In this document: positions 17,578 to 27,799 of the stretch, in pieces
Position numbering within the stretch: position 1 is the stretch's first letter
Layout: every line of letters starts with the position of its first letter
DNA from: Microbacteriaceae bacterium
Lineage (GTDB): Bacteria > Actinomycetota > Actinomycetes > Actinomycetales > Microbacteriaceae
Assembly: GCA_025463545.1 (NCBI GenBank)
Contig: JAODAR010000001.1
Coordinates: 1 to 64,000 of the forward strand
Reading direction: 5' to 3'
Length of the DNA: 64,000 nt
The notes under the pieces: model-generated
What the model was told of the DNA's origin: nothing
The model's input: only the letters and a program-made list of their open reading frames with translations
The model's database searches: none
Position numbers and translations under genes: made by a program

Positions 17578-17650
17578 CCCTCGCCGAACCGTGACATTCC
17601 GCTCATCCCTGGGGCGGGACGCACGGAAAGTCACGGTTCGGCGACGAGGG
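17578..17650. terminator. Long inverted repeat between VKOR gene and ndk
   Basis: TCGCCGAACCGTGAC (17581-17595) pairs with GTCACGGTTCGGCGA (17630-17644), and flanking CCC/GGG and inner TTCCG/CGGAA extend the pairing around a 34-nt core. It lies between convergent genes and could end transcription from both sides. No T-run flanks it, so it may instead be a dispersed palindromic repeat. Confidence 0.5.
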
Positions 17651-17656
17651 GTGGGG

Positions 17657-18079
17657 TCAGTCGAACCAGAGCGCGAGTTCTCGTGCGGCGGACTCGGGCG
17701 AGTCGGAGCCGTGCACCAGGTTCTGCTGAACCTTGAGCCCCCAGTCGCGCGCGAAGTCACCGCGGATGGTGCCGGGCGCGGCAGTGGTCGGATCGGTGGT
17801 ACCGGCAAGCGTTCGGAACCCCTCGATCACGCGGTTGCCGGCCACCCGGAACGCCACGATCGGGCCGCTCTCCATGAACTCGACCAGCGGCTCGTAGAAC
17901 GGCTTGCCCTCGTGCTCTTCATAGTGCTTGGCCAGCAGCGACCGGTCCGCCTGGATCAGCTTGACGTCGACGAGCGAATAGCCCTTCGCCTCGATGCGGC
18001 GCAGGACCTCGCCGGTGAGGTTGCGGGCGACGCCGTCCGGCTTGACGAGGACGAGGGTTTCTTCGATCTGGGTGCTCAT
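17657..18079 (-). CDS. ndk: Nucleoside diphosphate kinase
   Basis: 140 residues, the usual size. NDK balances NTP pools by a phospho-histidine ping-pong; the active-site His is H123 in NLVHGSDS. The ATG at 18079 overlaps the stop of the DUF4233 gene by 4 bp, and AAGGAG precedes it inside that gene. Last gene of the ileS-folC-DUF4233-ndk operon. Confidence 0.97.
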   Translation of the reverse strand: MSTQIEETLVLVKPDGVARNLTGEVLRRIEAKGYSLVDVKLIQADRSLLAKHYEEHEGKPFYEPLVEFMESGPIVAFRVAGNRVIEGFRTLAGTTDPTTAAPGTIRGDFARDWGLKVQQNLVHGSDSPESAARELALWFD

Positions 18080-18501
18080 GCGATCTCCTTCTGTTGGTCT
18101 AATCGGGTGCCGGCGATCATGCAGTAGGTCCACAGCGCGGCGAAAATCACGCCGACAATGAACAGTGCCGGGTTGAATATCCCGGACACGATGACGATGC
18201 CCTGCACGGCCCAGCCCACCACGTAGGCGAACGGGTACCGCAGCAAGGCGATGGTGGCCAGCATCACGACGCAGAGCAGGGCGCCGCCGCCCAGCGCAAC
18301 CACCGGCGGCAGCGCTTTGAGGCCGAACAGCACAAGCGCGCCGAGGAACACGACCACGAGCTCGAAGCCGAGCACAATCGACGCGAGCGCACGCTTCAGC
18401 GAGCGGCGTGGGGCCGCAGCGGATGCGGGCCGAACGGATGCGGGGTCGCTTCCAGGCCCGCTCACGGGGTCAGTTGCGGGGTCGCTCACGGCGTCATCCA
18501 T
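18076..18501 (-). CDS. DUF4233 membrane protein
   Basis: About 141 residues with four hydrophobic segments after a Pro/Ser/Ala-rich cytoplasmic N-terminus. It matches the DUF4233 family, which in actinobacteria lies between folC and ndk, as here. Two starts are possible: ATG at 18501 (chosen; GGGGA upstream, 16-bp overlap with folC) or GTG at 18489, which would give a 4-bp GTGA overlap with the folC stop. Function unknown. Confidence 0.85.
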   Translation of the reverse strand: MDDAVSDPATDPVSGPGSDPASVRPASAAAPRRSLKRALASIVLGFELVVVFLGALVLFGLKALPPVVALGGGALLCVVMLATIALLRYPFAYVVGWAVQGIVIVSGIFNPALFIVGVIFAALWTYCMIAGTRLDQQKEIA

Positions 18502-19886
18502 TCCCCGGCGTCTGCCAGCGCGATGGCCTCGCCGACCAGGGTGATCGAACCGGTGACGATCACGGCACGGCGCGACGCCTGGCCAGCCCACTCCCTGGCA
18601 CTGGCCAGAGCTCCGGCGAGGTCGTCGAAACGGCGCGTCTTGGCCTCTCCGGCCCACTCCTCGACGCGGTCGGCGAGGTCGTCGACGGAGAGCGACCGCT
18701 CAGAGTGCGACTGGGTCACGTAGAAGCGTTCCGCCAGCGGATTCAGCGCCTCGACGATGCCGTGGGCGTCCTTGTCGGCCAGGATGCCGATCACCGCAAC
18801 GACCTCGTCGAAGTCGAAGTACGTGCGCAGCGCCTTGACCAGCGCCGCGGTGCCATGGGGGTTGTGTGCGGCGTCCACCAGCACGCTCGGTTCAACCCCA
18901 ACCAGCTGCAGCCGTCCGGGCGAGGTGGCGGTGCCGAGGCCCTCAGCCAGGAGGTCCCCGACCAGGGCCTGGCTGCCGCCGCCGAGGAACGACTCCACGG
19001 CCGCGATGGCCAGCGCGGCGTTCTGCGCCTGGTGGGTGCCGTAGAGCGGCAGGAACAGGTCCTCGTAGGTGCCGGCCAGGCCGCGCACCGAGATGAGTTG
19101 CCCGCCGACGGCTACCGTGCTGCTGAGCAGCCCGAATTCCTCGCCCTCGCTGGCGAGCGTCGATTCGGTGAGTTCGGCCGCACGTTCCAGCTCGGCCTGG
19201 GCCTCCTCGGTCTGGGCGGCGGTGACGACGGATGCCGCGGGCTTGATGATCCCAGACTTGGTGCGGGCGATCTCGGCGACGGTTCCACCGAGGCGGGCGG
19301 TGTGATCCAGGGCGATGGGTGTGAACACCGCCACCTGCCCGTCGGCAACATTGGTGGAGTCCCATTCCCCGCCCATCCCGACCTCGATGATGGCGACGTC
19401 GACCGGTGCGTCGGCGAAGGAGGCGTAAGCGAGCACCGTGAGCGCCTCGAAGAAGGTGAGCGGTTCGTTGCCGCCGGCGAGCAGCTCGGCGTCCACCATC
19501 TGCAGGTAGGGCTGGATGTCATCCCAGTTCGCCGCGAGGGCTTCGTCGCTGATCGGCTGGCCGTCGATCATGATGCGTTCGTTCAGCCGCATCAGGTGCG
19601 GGCTGGTCAGGAGACCGGTGCGGAGCCCGTACGCGCGCAGGATGCTCTCCGCGATGCGGCTCGTGCTGGTCTTGCCGTTGGTGCCGGTGATGTGGATGAT
19701 CGGGTACGCCGTCTGCGGGTCACCCAGCAGTTCCACCGCCCGGCGGGTGGGTTCCAGGCGCGGCTGCGGCGCACTTTCGCTCATCCGGCCGAGCAGAGCC
19801 TGGTAGACGGCGTCCCCGGCCTCCCGGAATTCGCTCTCGTCGGGCTGGTTGCTGGACGTGTTGTCAGACGGGGGCTTATTAGACAT
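18486..19886 (-). CDS. folC: Folylpolyglutamate/dihydrofolate synthase FolC
   Basis: 466 residues. FolC adds glutamate to dihydropteroate and to reduced folates. The Mur-ligase-type P-loop GTNGKTS is at 68-74, and later [10 protein letters not shown] marks the ligase C-terminal domain. The ATG at 19886 was chosen because it overlaps the ileS stop by 8 bp; the longer upstream frame runs antisense-like through ileS. It sits in a translationally overlapping operon with ileS, DUF4233 and ndk. Confidence 0.95.
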   Translation of the reverse strand: MSNKPPSDNTSSNQPDESEFREAGDAVYQALLGRMSESAPQPRLEPTRRAVELLGDPQTAYPIIHITGTNGKTSTSRIAESILRAYGLRTGLLTSPHLMRLNERIMIDGQPISDEALAANWDDIQPYLQMVDAELLAGGNEPLTFFEALTVLAYASFADAPVDVAIIEVGMGGEWDSTNVADGQVAVFTPIALDHTARLGGTVAEIARTKSGIIKPAASVVTAAQTEEAQAELERAAELTESTLASEGEEFGLLSSTVAVGGQLISVRGLAGTYEDLFLPLYGTHQAQNAALAIAAVESFLGGGSQALVGDLLAEGLGTATSPGRLQLVGVEPSVLVDAAHNPHGTAALVKALRTYFDFDEVVAVIGILADKDAHGIVEALNPLAERFYVTQSHSERSLSVDDLADRVEEWAGEAKTRRFDDLAGALASAREWAGQASRRAVIVTGSITLVGEAIALADAGEWMTP

Positions 19887-22800
19887 TGACGAGTCCGTTC
19901 TCTCTGGCGACGGCGACGAGGAAGGACCCCTGGTTGGCATACTGCTTGGCGTCGAAGCGCACGTAGTGCTCGACCGGTGATCCAGCAAGGCTTTCCAGCC
20001 ATTCCGACGGCAGCGCATCCGTTTCCGGTCGGGCGTGCACGCCGAACCGGCTGGCGAGCGTTTCGGCCGCGATGTCGACCTGCCCGGCGGTTTCGATCCT
20101 GGCGGCATCCGTCTCGTCTTCGAAGAAAAGGTCGAGCCGGATTCGGTCGCTGACAGCGAAGCCGGCCGACTTGCGGGTGTCCTGCACCGCGCGGATGACG
20201 TCGCGAGCGAAGCCCTCCGCCGCCAGTTCCGGCGTGGTCGTGGTGTCGAGCAGCACAAAGCCGCCACCGGCCAGGAGCGCCAGCGCGGTTCCCCCTTCGC
20301 CCGGGCTGGCAGCAGCGGTCAGTTCGAGCTCATACTCCCCCGGCATCAGTTCAATGCCGCCGGCAGTGACGCTGCCGTCGTTCTCACTCCAGTCGCCGGA
20401 GCGGGCGGCCTTGATCACCTGCTGGACGCTCTTGCCGAGCCGGGGGCCGGCCGCACGTGCGTTCACGGTGAGCCGGGACGTGATGCCGTACGCGGCGGCG
20501 CTGTCGTCGGCGAGCTCCACCAGGGTCACCTGCTTGAGGTTGAGCTCCTCGCGCAGGATGGCCTCGAACGGCGCCAACGACGCGGTGTTCGACGTGACCA
20601 CGGTGAGGCCGGCCAGCGGCAGGCGCACCCGCAGCCCGGCCTGCTTCCGCAGCGACAGCACGGTCGACGAGATCGCGCGCACCTGGTCCATGGCCTGCAC
20701 GAGATCCGGTTCGGCGGGGAACAGTCGAGCGTCGGGCCAGTCGGTGAGGTGCACGCTCCGGCCGCCGGTAAGTCCCTTCCAGATGCGTTCTGAGACCAGC
20801 GGGAGGAGCGGGGCGGCCACCCGGGTGACCGTTTCGAGCACGGTGTACAGCGTGTCGAATGCTTCGGTGCCCGTGCGAGTTCCGGAGCCGTCCTCACCGA
20901 CGCCGGTCCAGAACCGGTCACGGGAGCGGCGCACATACCAGTTGGTCAGCACGTCGGCGAAGTCGCGCAGCTTGGCGGCGGCGAGGGTGCTGTCGAGCTG
21001 TTCCAGGTCACGGCCGACCTCCTCGACCAGATCACGGGTCTTGGCCAGCAGGTACCGGTCGAGCACATCGGCGGAGTCGGTGCGCCACGCGGCGTCGTAG
21101 CCGTGTTCGCCGGACGCGTTGGCGTACAGGGAGAAGAAGTACCAGGTACTCCAGAGCGGCAACATCAGCTGGCGCACCCCTTCACGGATGCCCTCCTCTG
21201 TGACCACCAGGTTGCCGCCGCGGAGCACCGGGGAACTCATCAAGAACCAGCGCATCGCGTCGGAGCCGTCACGGTCGAACACCTCGTTGACGTCGGGGTA
21301 GTTGCGAAGGGACTTCGACATTTTCTGGCCGTCGCTGCCGAGCACGATGCCGTGACTGACCACATTCTTGTATGCCGGACGGTTGAAAAGGGCCGTGGAC
21401 AACACGTGCAGGGTGTAGAACCAGCCGCGCGTCTGACCGATGTACTCGACGATGAAGTCGGCCGGGTTGTGGGTGTCGAACCAGTCGGCGTTCTCGAACG
21501 GGTAGTGCACCTGTGCGAACGGCATCGAGCCGGAGTCGAACCAGACGTCGAGCACATCCGTGATCCGGCGCATCGTCGACTGCCCGGTGGGGTCGTCGGG
21601 GTTCGGTCGGGTGAGTTCGTCGATGAACGGGCGGTGCAGGTCGGTCGGGCGCACGCCGAAATCGGCCTCGAGCTCGTCGAGCGACCCGTAGACGTCGATG
21701 CGCGGGTAGTCGGGATTGTCGCTCTTCCACACCGGGATCGGGGAACCCCAGTAGCGGTTGCGGCTGATCGACCAGTCGCGGGCGTTGCCGATCCACTTGC
21801 CGAACTGGCCGTCCTTGACGTTCTCCGGCACCCAGTTGATGTCCTGGTTCAGCTCCACCATCCGGTCGCGGAAGTCCGTGACGCGAACGAACCAGCTTGA
21901 CACCGCCTTATAGATCAGCGGGTTTCGGCAGCGCCAGCAGTGCGGGTAGGAGTGGTCGTAGCTGGCCTGGCGGAGCAGCCGGCCTTCGGCCTTCAGTAGT
22001 TGCGTGAGCGGCTTGTTGGCGTCGGACCAGAGCAGGCCCTCGACGTCGGGCACGGTGGAGTTGAATTTTCCGCCGTCGTCCAGAGAGATGATCACCGGGA
22101 TGCCGTTGGCCTCGCAGATCCGCTGGTCTTCCTCGCCGTAGGCGGGCGCCTGGTGCACGATGCCGGTGCCGTCTTCGGTGGTGACATAGTCAGCGACGAG
22201 GATGGTCCACGCCTTCTGGGTACCCCAGGTCTCCACATCGGCGTAGTAGTCGAACAGGCGGTCGTACGCGACGTCCTCGAGCTCCGGCCCGGTGACCGTT
22301 CGTGAGACGGCGGCGACGGCGTCAGCGGCCGAGTCGTAGCCGAGATCCCTGGCGTAGTTGCCGACCAGGTCGATGGCCAGCAGGTATTCAGCCCCGAGGA
22401 CCTCCGTGGTCCCGCGCGCCGTGACGTTCTCACCCGACGCCTCTTCCCGCAACACGGTGGCGTCCGGAGTCCCGTTCGGTCCGGCCGGAACCACCGCGTA
22501 GGTGATTCCCGGTCCAACGGCCAGCGCCATGTTGGTCGGCAGGGTCCATGGGGTGGTCGTCCAGGCCAGCGCCCGCACGCCGGTGAGACCGAGGCTCTCG
22601 GCTTTGGAGCCGACCAGCGGGAACGTCACCGTGACGGTCTGGTCCTGCCGCATTTTGTAGACGTCGTCGTCCATCCGCAGCTCGTGGTTGGACAGCGGGG
22701 TCTGGTCGCGCCAGCAGTACGGCAGCACCCGGTAGCCCTCGTAGGCGAGGCCTTTGTCGTAGAGCTGCTTGAACCCCCAGATCACGGACTCCATGAAGTT

Positions 22801-23304
22801 GATGTCGAGAGTCTTGTAGCCGTGGTCGAAGTCGACCCAGCGAGCCTGGCGGGTGACGTACTCCTGCCATTCGTGGGTGTACCGGAGAACGGCGTCGCGG
22901 GCGGCTTTGTTGAAGGCCGCGATGCCCATCTTCTCGATCTCGCTCTTGTCGGTGATGCCCAGCTGGCGCTCGGCCTCGAGTTCGGCCGGCAGGCCGTGGG
23001 TGTCCCAGCCGAAGCGGCGATGCACCTGCTTGCCGCGCATGGTCTGGAACCGCGGGAACAGGTCCTTGGCGTAACCGGTGAGGAGGTGACCGTAGTGCGG
23101 CAGGCCGTTTGCAAAAGGCGGGCCGTCGTAGAAAACCCACTCCGGCGCATCCGCTCGGTTGTCAATCGACGCCTGGAATGTATCGTCGTGCTTCCAGAAG
23201 GCGAGAACCTCGGTTTCGATTGCCGGGAAGTCGGGCGACGGCACGACGCCGGCCTGCTGCGGCTGTTCCGGATTCTGGGACGGGGTGCCTTGGGGGTACG
23301 TCAT
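19879..23304 (-). CDS. ileS: Isoleucyl-tRNA synthetase
   Basis: 1141 residues. Class I synthetase charging tRNA-Ile. The HIGH-type motif is HYGH at 70-73 and the KMSKS loop is QKMSKSLRN; the editing domain lies between. The length and the GLPHYGH form resemble the eukaryal/actinobacterial IleRS branch, often less sensitive to mupirocin; this is family knowledge, not shown here. The ATG at 23304 has AGGAG 4 nt upstream. A T-box leader precedes it. Confidence 0.97.
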   Translation of the reverse strand: MTYPQGTPSQNPEQPQQAGVVPSPDFPAIETEVLAFWKHDDTFQASIDNRADAPEWVFYDGPPFANGLPHYGHLLTGYAKDLFPRFQTMRGKQVHRRFGWDTHGLPAELEAERQLGITDKSEIEKMGIAAFNKAARDAVLRYTHEWQEYVTRQARWVDFDHGYKTLDINFMESVIWGFKQLYDKGLAYEGYRVLPYCWRDQTPLSNHELRMDDDVYKMRQDQTVTVTFPLVGSKAESLGLTGVRALAWTTTPWTLPTNMALAVGPGITYAVVPAGPNGTPDATVLREEASGENVTARGTTEVLGAEYLLAIDLVGNYARDLGYDSAADAVAAVSRTVTGPELEDVAYDRLFDYYADVETWGTQKAWTILVADYVTTEDGTGIVHQAPAYGEEDQRICEANGIPVIISLDDGGKFNSTVPDVEGLLWSDANKPLTQLLKAEGRLLRQASYDHSYPHCWRCRNPLIYKAVSSWFVRVTDFRDRMVELNQDINWVPENVKDGQFGKWIGNARDWSISRNRYWGSPIPVWKSDNPDYPRIDVYGSLDELEADFGVRPTDLHRPFIDELTRPNPDDPTGQSTMRRITDVLDVWFDSGSMPFAQVHYPFENADWFDTHNPADFIVEYIGQTRGWFYTLHVLSTALFNRPAYKNVVSHGIVLGSDGQKMSKSLRNYPDVNEVFDRDGSDAMRWFLMSSPVLRGGNLVVTEEGIREGVRQLMLPLWSTWYFFSLYANASGEHGYDAAWRTDSADVLDRYLLAKTRDLVEEVGRDLEQLDSTLAAAKLRDFADVLTNWYVRRSRDRFWTGVGEDGSGTRTGTEAFDTLYTVLETVTRVAAPLLPLVSERIWKGLTGGRSVHLTDWPDARLFPAEPDLVQAMDQVRAISSTVLSLRKQAGLRVRLPLAGLTVVTSNTASLAPFEAILREELNLKQVTLVELADDSAAAYGITSRLTVNARAAGPRLGKSVQQVIKAARSGDWSENDGSVTAGGIELMPGEYELELTAAASPGEGGTALALLAGGGFVLLDTTTTPELAAEGFARDVIRAVQDTRKSAGFAVSDRIRLDLFFEDETDAARIETAGQVDIAAETLASRFGVHARPETDALPSEWLESLAGSPVEHYVRFDAKQYANQGSFLVAVARENGLVNV

Positions 23305-23308
23305 GGTT

Positions 23309-23550
23309 CTCCTGGACAGGTGGGTTGCTGGGATACAGCCCGGTTCCACGAGGACGTACGGATTGCTCCGCCGCGGTACCACCTCGCTTGCTGCCCCGAA
23401 GGCCTCGACTGGCAAGACCCCACGGCAACCGCTTCTTCCACAGGCTGTGACGGGCCGACCCGTTCGGTTCTACCAGGCACGCACCGCGAGGCGCCCACCG
23501 TTCTTCCGAAGACTCACCGGTGATAGCCGGATCACTGTCGTTCGCTGATA
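23309..23550 (-). promoter_or_regulatory. T-box leader controlling ileS (Ile-specific)
   Basis: On the minus strand the conserved T-box bulge AGGTGGTACCGCG is at 23384-23372. The antisequestrator arms CGAGG (23386-23382) and CCTCG (23353-23349) flank it. In stem I, an ATC specifier (23524-23522) sits in ccggctATCaccgg, which reads isoleucine, followed by the typical GGTGAGTC segment. No terminator with a T-run follows; instead the leader ends at the AGGAG (23313-23309) of ileS, so control is probably translational: uncharged tRNA-Ile frees the ribosome-binding site. This is the form known for actinobacterial ileS. Confidence 0.9.
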
Positions 23551-23553
23551 ATT

Positions 23554-24180
23554 CTAGCCTGACGAGAGGCTGAGCCGGTATCCGTCGCACAGCGGAGTAA
23601 CCGCAGAGTCCACCCACGGGGCCAGGTTGCCGCGGTTCACGCCGGCAGCGGCCCAGCCGATGGCGGCGGATGCCGCGGCGGCGAGCACCGCAGTGGCGAA
23701 ACTGCGGCAGATGAGGTGGTCGGGCTCGGCACCGATCCGACGGGCCACGCCGGTGCTGATCAGGTTCGCCTGGTTGGAGAGACGCGACAGGGCGGATGCC
23801 GCGAGTTCGCCGGAGGTGCCCATCAGCTCGTGCTGGGTGAGCGCCCACGGCACCCTCGCCGGCCCGAACTCCGCGGCGATGCTGAGTATCGCCACCCGGA
23901 CCGCGTCCGTCGCCGCTCGCTCGGCGTACACGCGCATCCCGTTCTCCAGCGCCTGCGGAAGCCGGTTCAGGCTCTCATCGACCTCCACCCACAGCAGGTC
24001 GCTCTTGGTCTGGAAGTAGTTGAAGAAGGTGTTGCGGCTCACGCCGGCGCGGTGTGCGATCTGTTCGATCGTGGTGCCCGCGTAAGTCCGTTCGAGGAAG
24101 AGCTCCGCGGCCGCCTCCTGCAGCATCTGCCTCGACGAACCGCGCGGGCGCCCCGCGCGGTGTAGTTCCGCTCCGCTCAC
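23554..24180 (-). CDS. TetR family transcriptional regulator
   Basis: 208 residues. The N-terminal HTH is intact (LFLERTYAGTTIEQIAHRAGVSRNTFFNYFQTK), and the C-terminal ligand domain is helical and unassigned. It is divergent from the ABC importer genes at 24284, with about 100 bp between start codons, and so is the likely regulator of that operon; this is inferred from position. No clear operator palindrome was found in the gap. Confidence 0.9.
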   Translation of the reverse strand: MSGAELHRAGRPRGSSRQMLQEAAAELFLERTYAGTTIEQIAHRAGVSRNTFFNYFQTKSDLLWVEVDESLNRLPQALENGMRVYAERAATDAVRVAILSIAAEFGPARVPWALTQHELMGTSGELAASALSRLSNQANLISTGVARRIGAEPDHLICRSFATAVLAAAASAAIGWAAAGVNRGNLAPWVDSAVTPLCDGYRLSLSSG

Positions 24181-24283
24181 GACACCCTTCCGAACGCTCT
24201 ACGATGGAACGAGACCACACATTTATGGGCTCAGCCCAAGAATTGCACACCCGGCCGCCCTGTGCCGCGTGGGAGAGAGATCG

Positions 24284-25933
24284 ATGCGCAACACCGCCCA
24301 CCTTCGTCGCGGCTTCACGCTGCTGGCCGTCCTCGGCACCGGGGCGCTCCTCCTCAGCGGCTGTACGCCGGGCAGCCCCGCCGACTCCGGCGGCAAGCCG
24401 GTGTCCGGCGGCACGCTCACCTACGCGTCCGGTGACGCCGAGCCCACCTGCCTCGACCCGCACGTGGGTGGCAACTATCCGCAGGCGCTGATCAGCACCC
24501 AGTACCTGGAGGCTCTGGTCTCCCGGGACGACCACGGGACCATCATCCCGTGGCTGGCGAAGTCCTGGACAGAATCGGCCGACGGCCTGGCCTGGGATTT
24601 CATCCTTCGCGACGACGTGACCTTCACGGACGGAACGCCCTTCGACGCTGCAGCGGTCCAGGCGAACGTCGCCCACGTGCAGGACCCGGCTACCGCGTCA
24701 TCGACCGGCTACCTGGCGCTGCAGAAAGTCGCCAGCACCGAGACGGTATCCAAACACGAGGTGCGCTTCACCCTCAGCGCCCCCGACAGCGCACTGCTCG
24801 AGTCACTCTCCCAGCCCTGGGTGGCGATGGAGTCCCCCGCGGCGCTGAAGCGCAGCCAGGACCAGAACTGCGCGTCCCCGGTCGGCACCGGCCCGTTCAG
24901 GGTCGACAAGTGGGTCAAACAGGACTCGGTCACCCTGGTGCGGAATGACGACTACACCGGTGGTCCCGCCGATTCCGCACACACCGGCCCGGCGTACCTG
25001 AAGAGCATTGTCTGGAAGTTCATCCCTGAGTCCGCCTCCCGGTACGCGGCCCTGCAGGCCGGCGAAGTCGATGTGATCGACAACGCGCAGCCCGACACCA
25101 TCGTGCAGGCCGAGAAGAGTGACGCCATCCGGCACCTCGACGCTCCCCGGCCCGGTGCGTCGAACCGCATCGAGCTGAACTCCGGCAAGGCGCCGTTCAA
25201 CGACGTAAAGGTGCGTGAAGCGTTCATCCGTTCAGCCAACGTCGACGACGCCGTGGCCAGCCTGTTCTTCGGCACCGCCAAGCGGTCGTATTCAGCACTG
25301 TCCAGCGCCGAATCGCTCGGCGAGTCACGGCCCGACCTCTTCACATATGACCCGAAGGCAGCGGATGCCCTGCTCGACGCCGCCGGCTGGACCGCACGAG
25401 ACTCCGCTGGATACCGGGTCAAGGACGGTGTGCGCCTGAGCGTCGAGTTCCCGGTGAGCACGAACCAGTCCATCCCGGCCGAGCAGTCCCTGTTCCAGCA
25501 GATCCAGGCGACCGCCAAGAAAACCGGCTTCGACGTTGCCCTGTCACCGATGGACCTTTCCAGCTGGTACACCGCCCTCGCCAAGAACGAGTACAACGCC
25601 GTGAGTGCCCCGTACACCAAGGTCGGGCCGGATGTGCTTCGGATCCTCTACCACTCCGCCGGCATCACCCCGGCGCCGAGCGGCTACTTCGCCAACCTCG
25701 CCCAGGTGAACCAGCCCGAACTCGACGCCCTGCTCACCGAGGCCGCAGAGACGTCATCGTCCGACCAGCGCGCCGCCCTGTACAAGAAGGCGCAGGACAC
25801 GCTGCTCGAAGGGTTCTATATCCTGCCGCTCTACGACCAGCAGAACCACTACCTGCTGCGCTCGGCCGTGCACGGGCTCCGCGCCCTGCCGACGGTGTCG
25901 ACACCTACGCTCTACGATGCGTGGGTGAGCTGA
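24284..25933 (+). CDS. ABC importer substrate-binding lipoprotein (SBP family 5)
   Basis: 549 residues. A basic n-region, hydrophobic helix and lipobox LLSGC (Cys27) mark an exported lipoprotein. The mature part has family-5 features: GGTLTYASGDAEPTCLDPH near the start, then IIPWLAKSWTESADGLAWDFILRDDVTFTDGTPF. Family 5 binds peptides, nickel or opines, and the ligand cannot be told from sequence. ATG 24284 was chosen over GTG 24269 because GGAGAGA lies between them. First gene of a four-gene importer operon. Confidence 0.92.
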   Translation: MRNTAHLRRGFTLLAVLGTGALLLSGCTPGSPADSGGKPVSGGTLTYASGDAEPTCLDPHVGGNYPQALISTQYLEALVSRDDHGTIIPWLAKSWTESADGLAWDFILRDDVTFTDGTPFDAAAVQANVAHVQDPATASSTGYLALQKVASTETVSKHEVRFTLSAPDSALLESLSQPWVAMESPAALKRSQDQNCASPVGTGPFRVDKWVKQDSVTLVRNDDYTGGPADSAHTGPAYLKSIVWKFIPESASRYAALQAGEVDVIDNAQPDTIVQAEKSDAIRHLDAPRPGASNRIELNSGKAPFNDVKVREAFIRSANVDDAVASLFFGTAKRSYSALSSAESLGESRPDLFTYDPKAADALLDAAGWTARDSAGYRVKDGVRLSVEFPVSTNQSIPAEQSLFQQIQATAKKTGFDVALSPMDLSSWYTALAKNEYNAVSAPYTKVGPDVLRILYHSAGITPAPSGYFANLAQVNQPELDALLTEAAETSSSDQRAALYKKAQDTLLEGFYILPLYDQQNHYLLRSAVHGLRALPTVSTPTLYDAWVS

Positions 25934-25952
25934 CGCGCCGAGGGGACAACGG

Positions 25953-26891
25953 ATGAGGGGACGCGTCGCCAGAATGCTGGCGATCAAGGTGGCCGGTGCG
26001 GTCTTCGTGCTCTGGGCCGTTGCCACCCTCACATTCTTCGCGGTTCGGCTGATCCCGGGCGACCCGGCCCAGGCGGTCCTCGGCGGGCCCGGGTCGCAGG
26101 CCTCAGCTGAGGCGCTGGCCGCCGTGCGAGCCGAATACGGGCTGGACCAGCCGCTGTTCATCCAATACCTCCAGCAGCTCGGGCGGCTCGCCACCGGCGA
26201 CCTCGGCCGCTCCTATGCCCTCAATATGGATGTCGCCCCACTGGTACTGGCCCAGCTCGGGGGCACGCTGACGCTCGCCGCTCTCGCACTTGTCGTCGCC
26301 TGGCTGCTCGCGCTGGCCCTGGCAACCTGGTCGACTCGCGCTGGCCGCACCGGCTGGATGATCGGCTCCGGCCTCGAGATCGTCGCGGCGGCCCTGCCCC
26401 ATTTCTGGCTGGCGACAGCTCTGATCGTGCTCTTCAGCACCTGGCTCGGCATCCTGCCCCCGATCAGCACGGCCGGCGTGGCGGGGCTGGTGCTGCCTGT
26501 TCTCACCCTCGCCATACCATTGGCCGGTTTCCTCGGCCAGGTGATGCGGGAGTCGCTGCTGACCGCGCTCGAGTCGCCCTTCGTGGTGTCTGCGCGAGCC
26601 CGGGGTGAGAGCGAACGAGGCGTGCGATGGATCCACGTGCTGCGGCACGCGGCCCTTCCTGCTGTCAGCCTTTCCGGCTGGGCATTCGGCTCCCTGATCA
26701 GCGGTGCCGTCGTGGTCGAAACCATTTTCGCCCGGCCCGGGCTCGGCCGCACGCTGCTGAACGCCGTCACCGTGCGCGACGTGCCGGTCGTGATCGGAGT
26801 GGTGCTGATCGTCGCCCTGGCCTACATCCTGATGACCCTCGCCACCGATCTCGCCAGCCGCATCATCGACCCGAGGCTCCGCAGCGCATGA
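25953..26891 (+). CDS. ABC importer permease, DppB type
   Basis: 312 residues with six predicted helices. The N-terminal ATLTFFAVRLIPGDPA and YGLDQPLFIQYLQQL segments and the EAA-like loop (ESPFVVSARARGESERGVRWIHVLRHA) are typical of the first permease of peptide/nickel transporters. It starts 19 nt after the lipoprotein gene. Its stop codon lies in the first unit of a 16-bp tandem repeat that separates it from the second permease. Confidence 0.93.
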   Translation: MRGRVARMLAIKVAGAVFVLWAVATLTFFAVRLIPGDPAQAVLGGPGSQASAEALAAVRAEYGLDQPLFIQYLQQLGRLATGDLGRSYALNMDVAPLVLAQLGGTLTLAALALVVAWLLALALATWSTRAGRTGWMIGSGLEIVAAALPHFWLATALIVLFSTWLGILPPISTAGVAGLVLPVLTLAIPLAGFLGQVMRESLLTALESPFVVSARARGESERGVRWIHVLRHAALPAVSLSGWAFGSLISGAVVVETIFARPGLGRTLLNAVTVRDVPVVIGVVLIVALAYILMTLATDLASRIIDPRLRSA

Positions 26892-26940
26892 CAGAAGCGG
26901 CGCATGAGAGAAGCAGCGCATGACAGCAGCAGCGCATGAG
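26884..26940. repeat. 16-bp tandem repeat carrying ATGA junctions
   Basis: Three full units (26884-26899, 26900-26915, 26916-26931; consensus GCGCATGASAGMAGCR) and a partial fourth reaching the start of the next gene. Each contains ATGA. The first ATGA holds the stop of the upstream permease, and the fourth holds the start codon of the downstream permease. Confidence 0.85.
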
Positions 26941-27799
26941 TGAACTCGAAGTGCAGGCCGGCCTCGGCCGACGTTCCCTGCCCGGCGTCAGCGTTCGCCG
27001 GCGGCCGGGCGTGGTCGAGATCCTCGCCATCGTGGTCGCCCTGTTCCTGGTCGTCTCCGCAGTGCTGCCCGGGCTGGTGGCGCCGGCCGACCCGCTGGGC
27101 ATCAACCCGCTGTCGGCGTTCCAGGGACCTTCGATCGCGCACTGGTTCGGAACCGACGAGTCCGGGCGGGACATCTTCACCCGGGTCATCCACGGCACCG
27201 GCAGCTCCCTGCTGATCGGCGTCGCCGCCACCGCGATCGGACTCGGGCTCGGGATTGCACTCGGCACCCTGGCCGGCATGCTCGGCCCGGTGGTCGACTT
27301 CGGGGTGAACCGGCTGCTCGAGGTGCTCTTCGCCTTCCCGGGACTCTTGCTGGCCCTGGTGTTCATCCTGATCTTCGGCCCGGGCACGGCCACCGCCACG
27401 GTCGCGGTCGGCCTCTCCACCGCTCCGGGCTACGCACGCATCATCCGCGGGCAGCTCATCACCGTCCGCGGTTCCGCCTTCGTCGAAGCCGCCACCGTGC
27501 TCGGCCGTACTCGCTGGCAGGTGCTCACCGGGCACATCCTGCCCAACACCCTCGCGCCGCTGTTCGTGCTCGGCACACTCGGGATCGGACAAGCCATCGT
27601 CTGGGCTGCAGCGCTCAGTTATCTGGGGCTCGGAGCCCAGCCGCCCGCCGCCGAATGGGGCGCAATGCTCTCCGCCGGGCGCACCTACATCACCACCGGC
27701 TGGTGGATGAGCTTCTTCCCGGGCGTCTTCATAGTGCTCACCGCGGTCACCGCCACCGCCCTCGGCCGCAGCATCGAACGACGGATGAACCACGCATGA
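26936..27799 (+). CDS. ABC importer permease, DppC type
   Basis: 287 residues. The second permease of the importer: [38 protein letters not shown] is the DppC/OppC signature after the first helix, and the EAA loop is [23 protein letters not shown]. Five to six helices. The start ATG is in the last unit of the 16-bp repeat, and its stop overlaps the ATPase start by 4 bp. Confidence 0.93.
   Translation: MSELEVQAGLGRRSLPGVSVRRRPGVVEILAIVVALFLVVSAVLPGLVAPADPLGINPLSAFQGPSIAHWFGTDESGRDIFTRVIHGTGSSLLIGVAATAIGLGLGIALGTLAGMLGPVVDFGVNRLLEVLFAFPGLLLALVFILIFGPGTATATVAVGLSTAPGYARIIRGQLITVRGSAFVEAATVLGRTRWQVLTGHILPNTLAPLFVLGTLGIGQAIVWAAALSYLGLGAQPPAAEWGAMLSAGRTYITTGWWMSFFPGVFIVLTAVTATALGRSIERRMNHA

Noticed and set aside
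26884..26940. Possible CRISPR-like or recombination site
   Set aside because: Directly adjacent 16-bp units without spacers; better explained as duplication of a stop/start junction.
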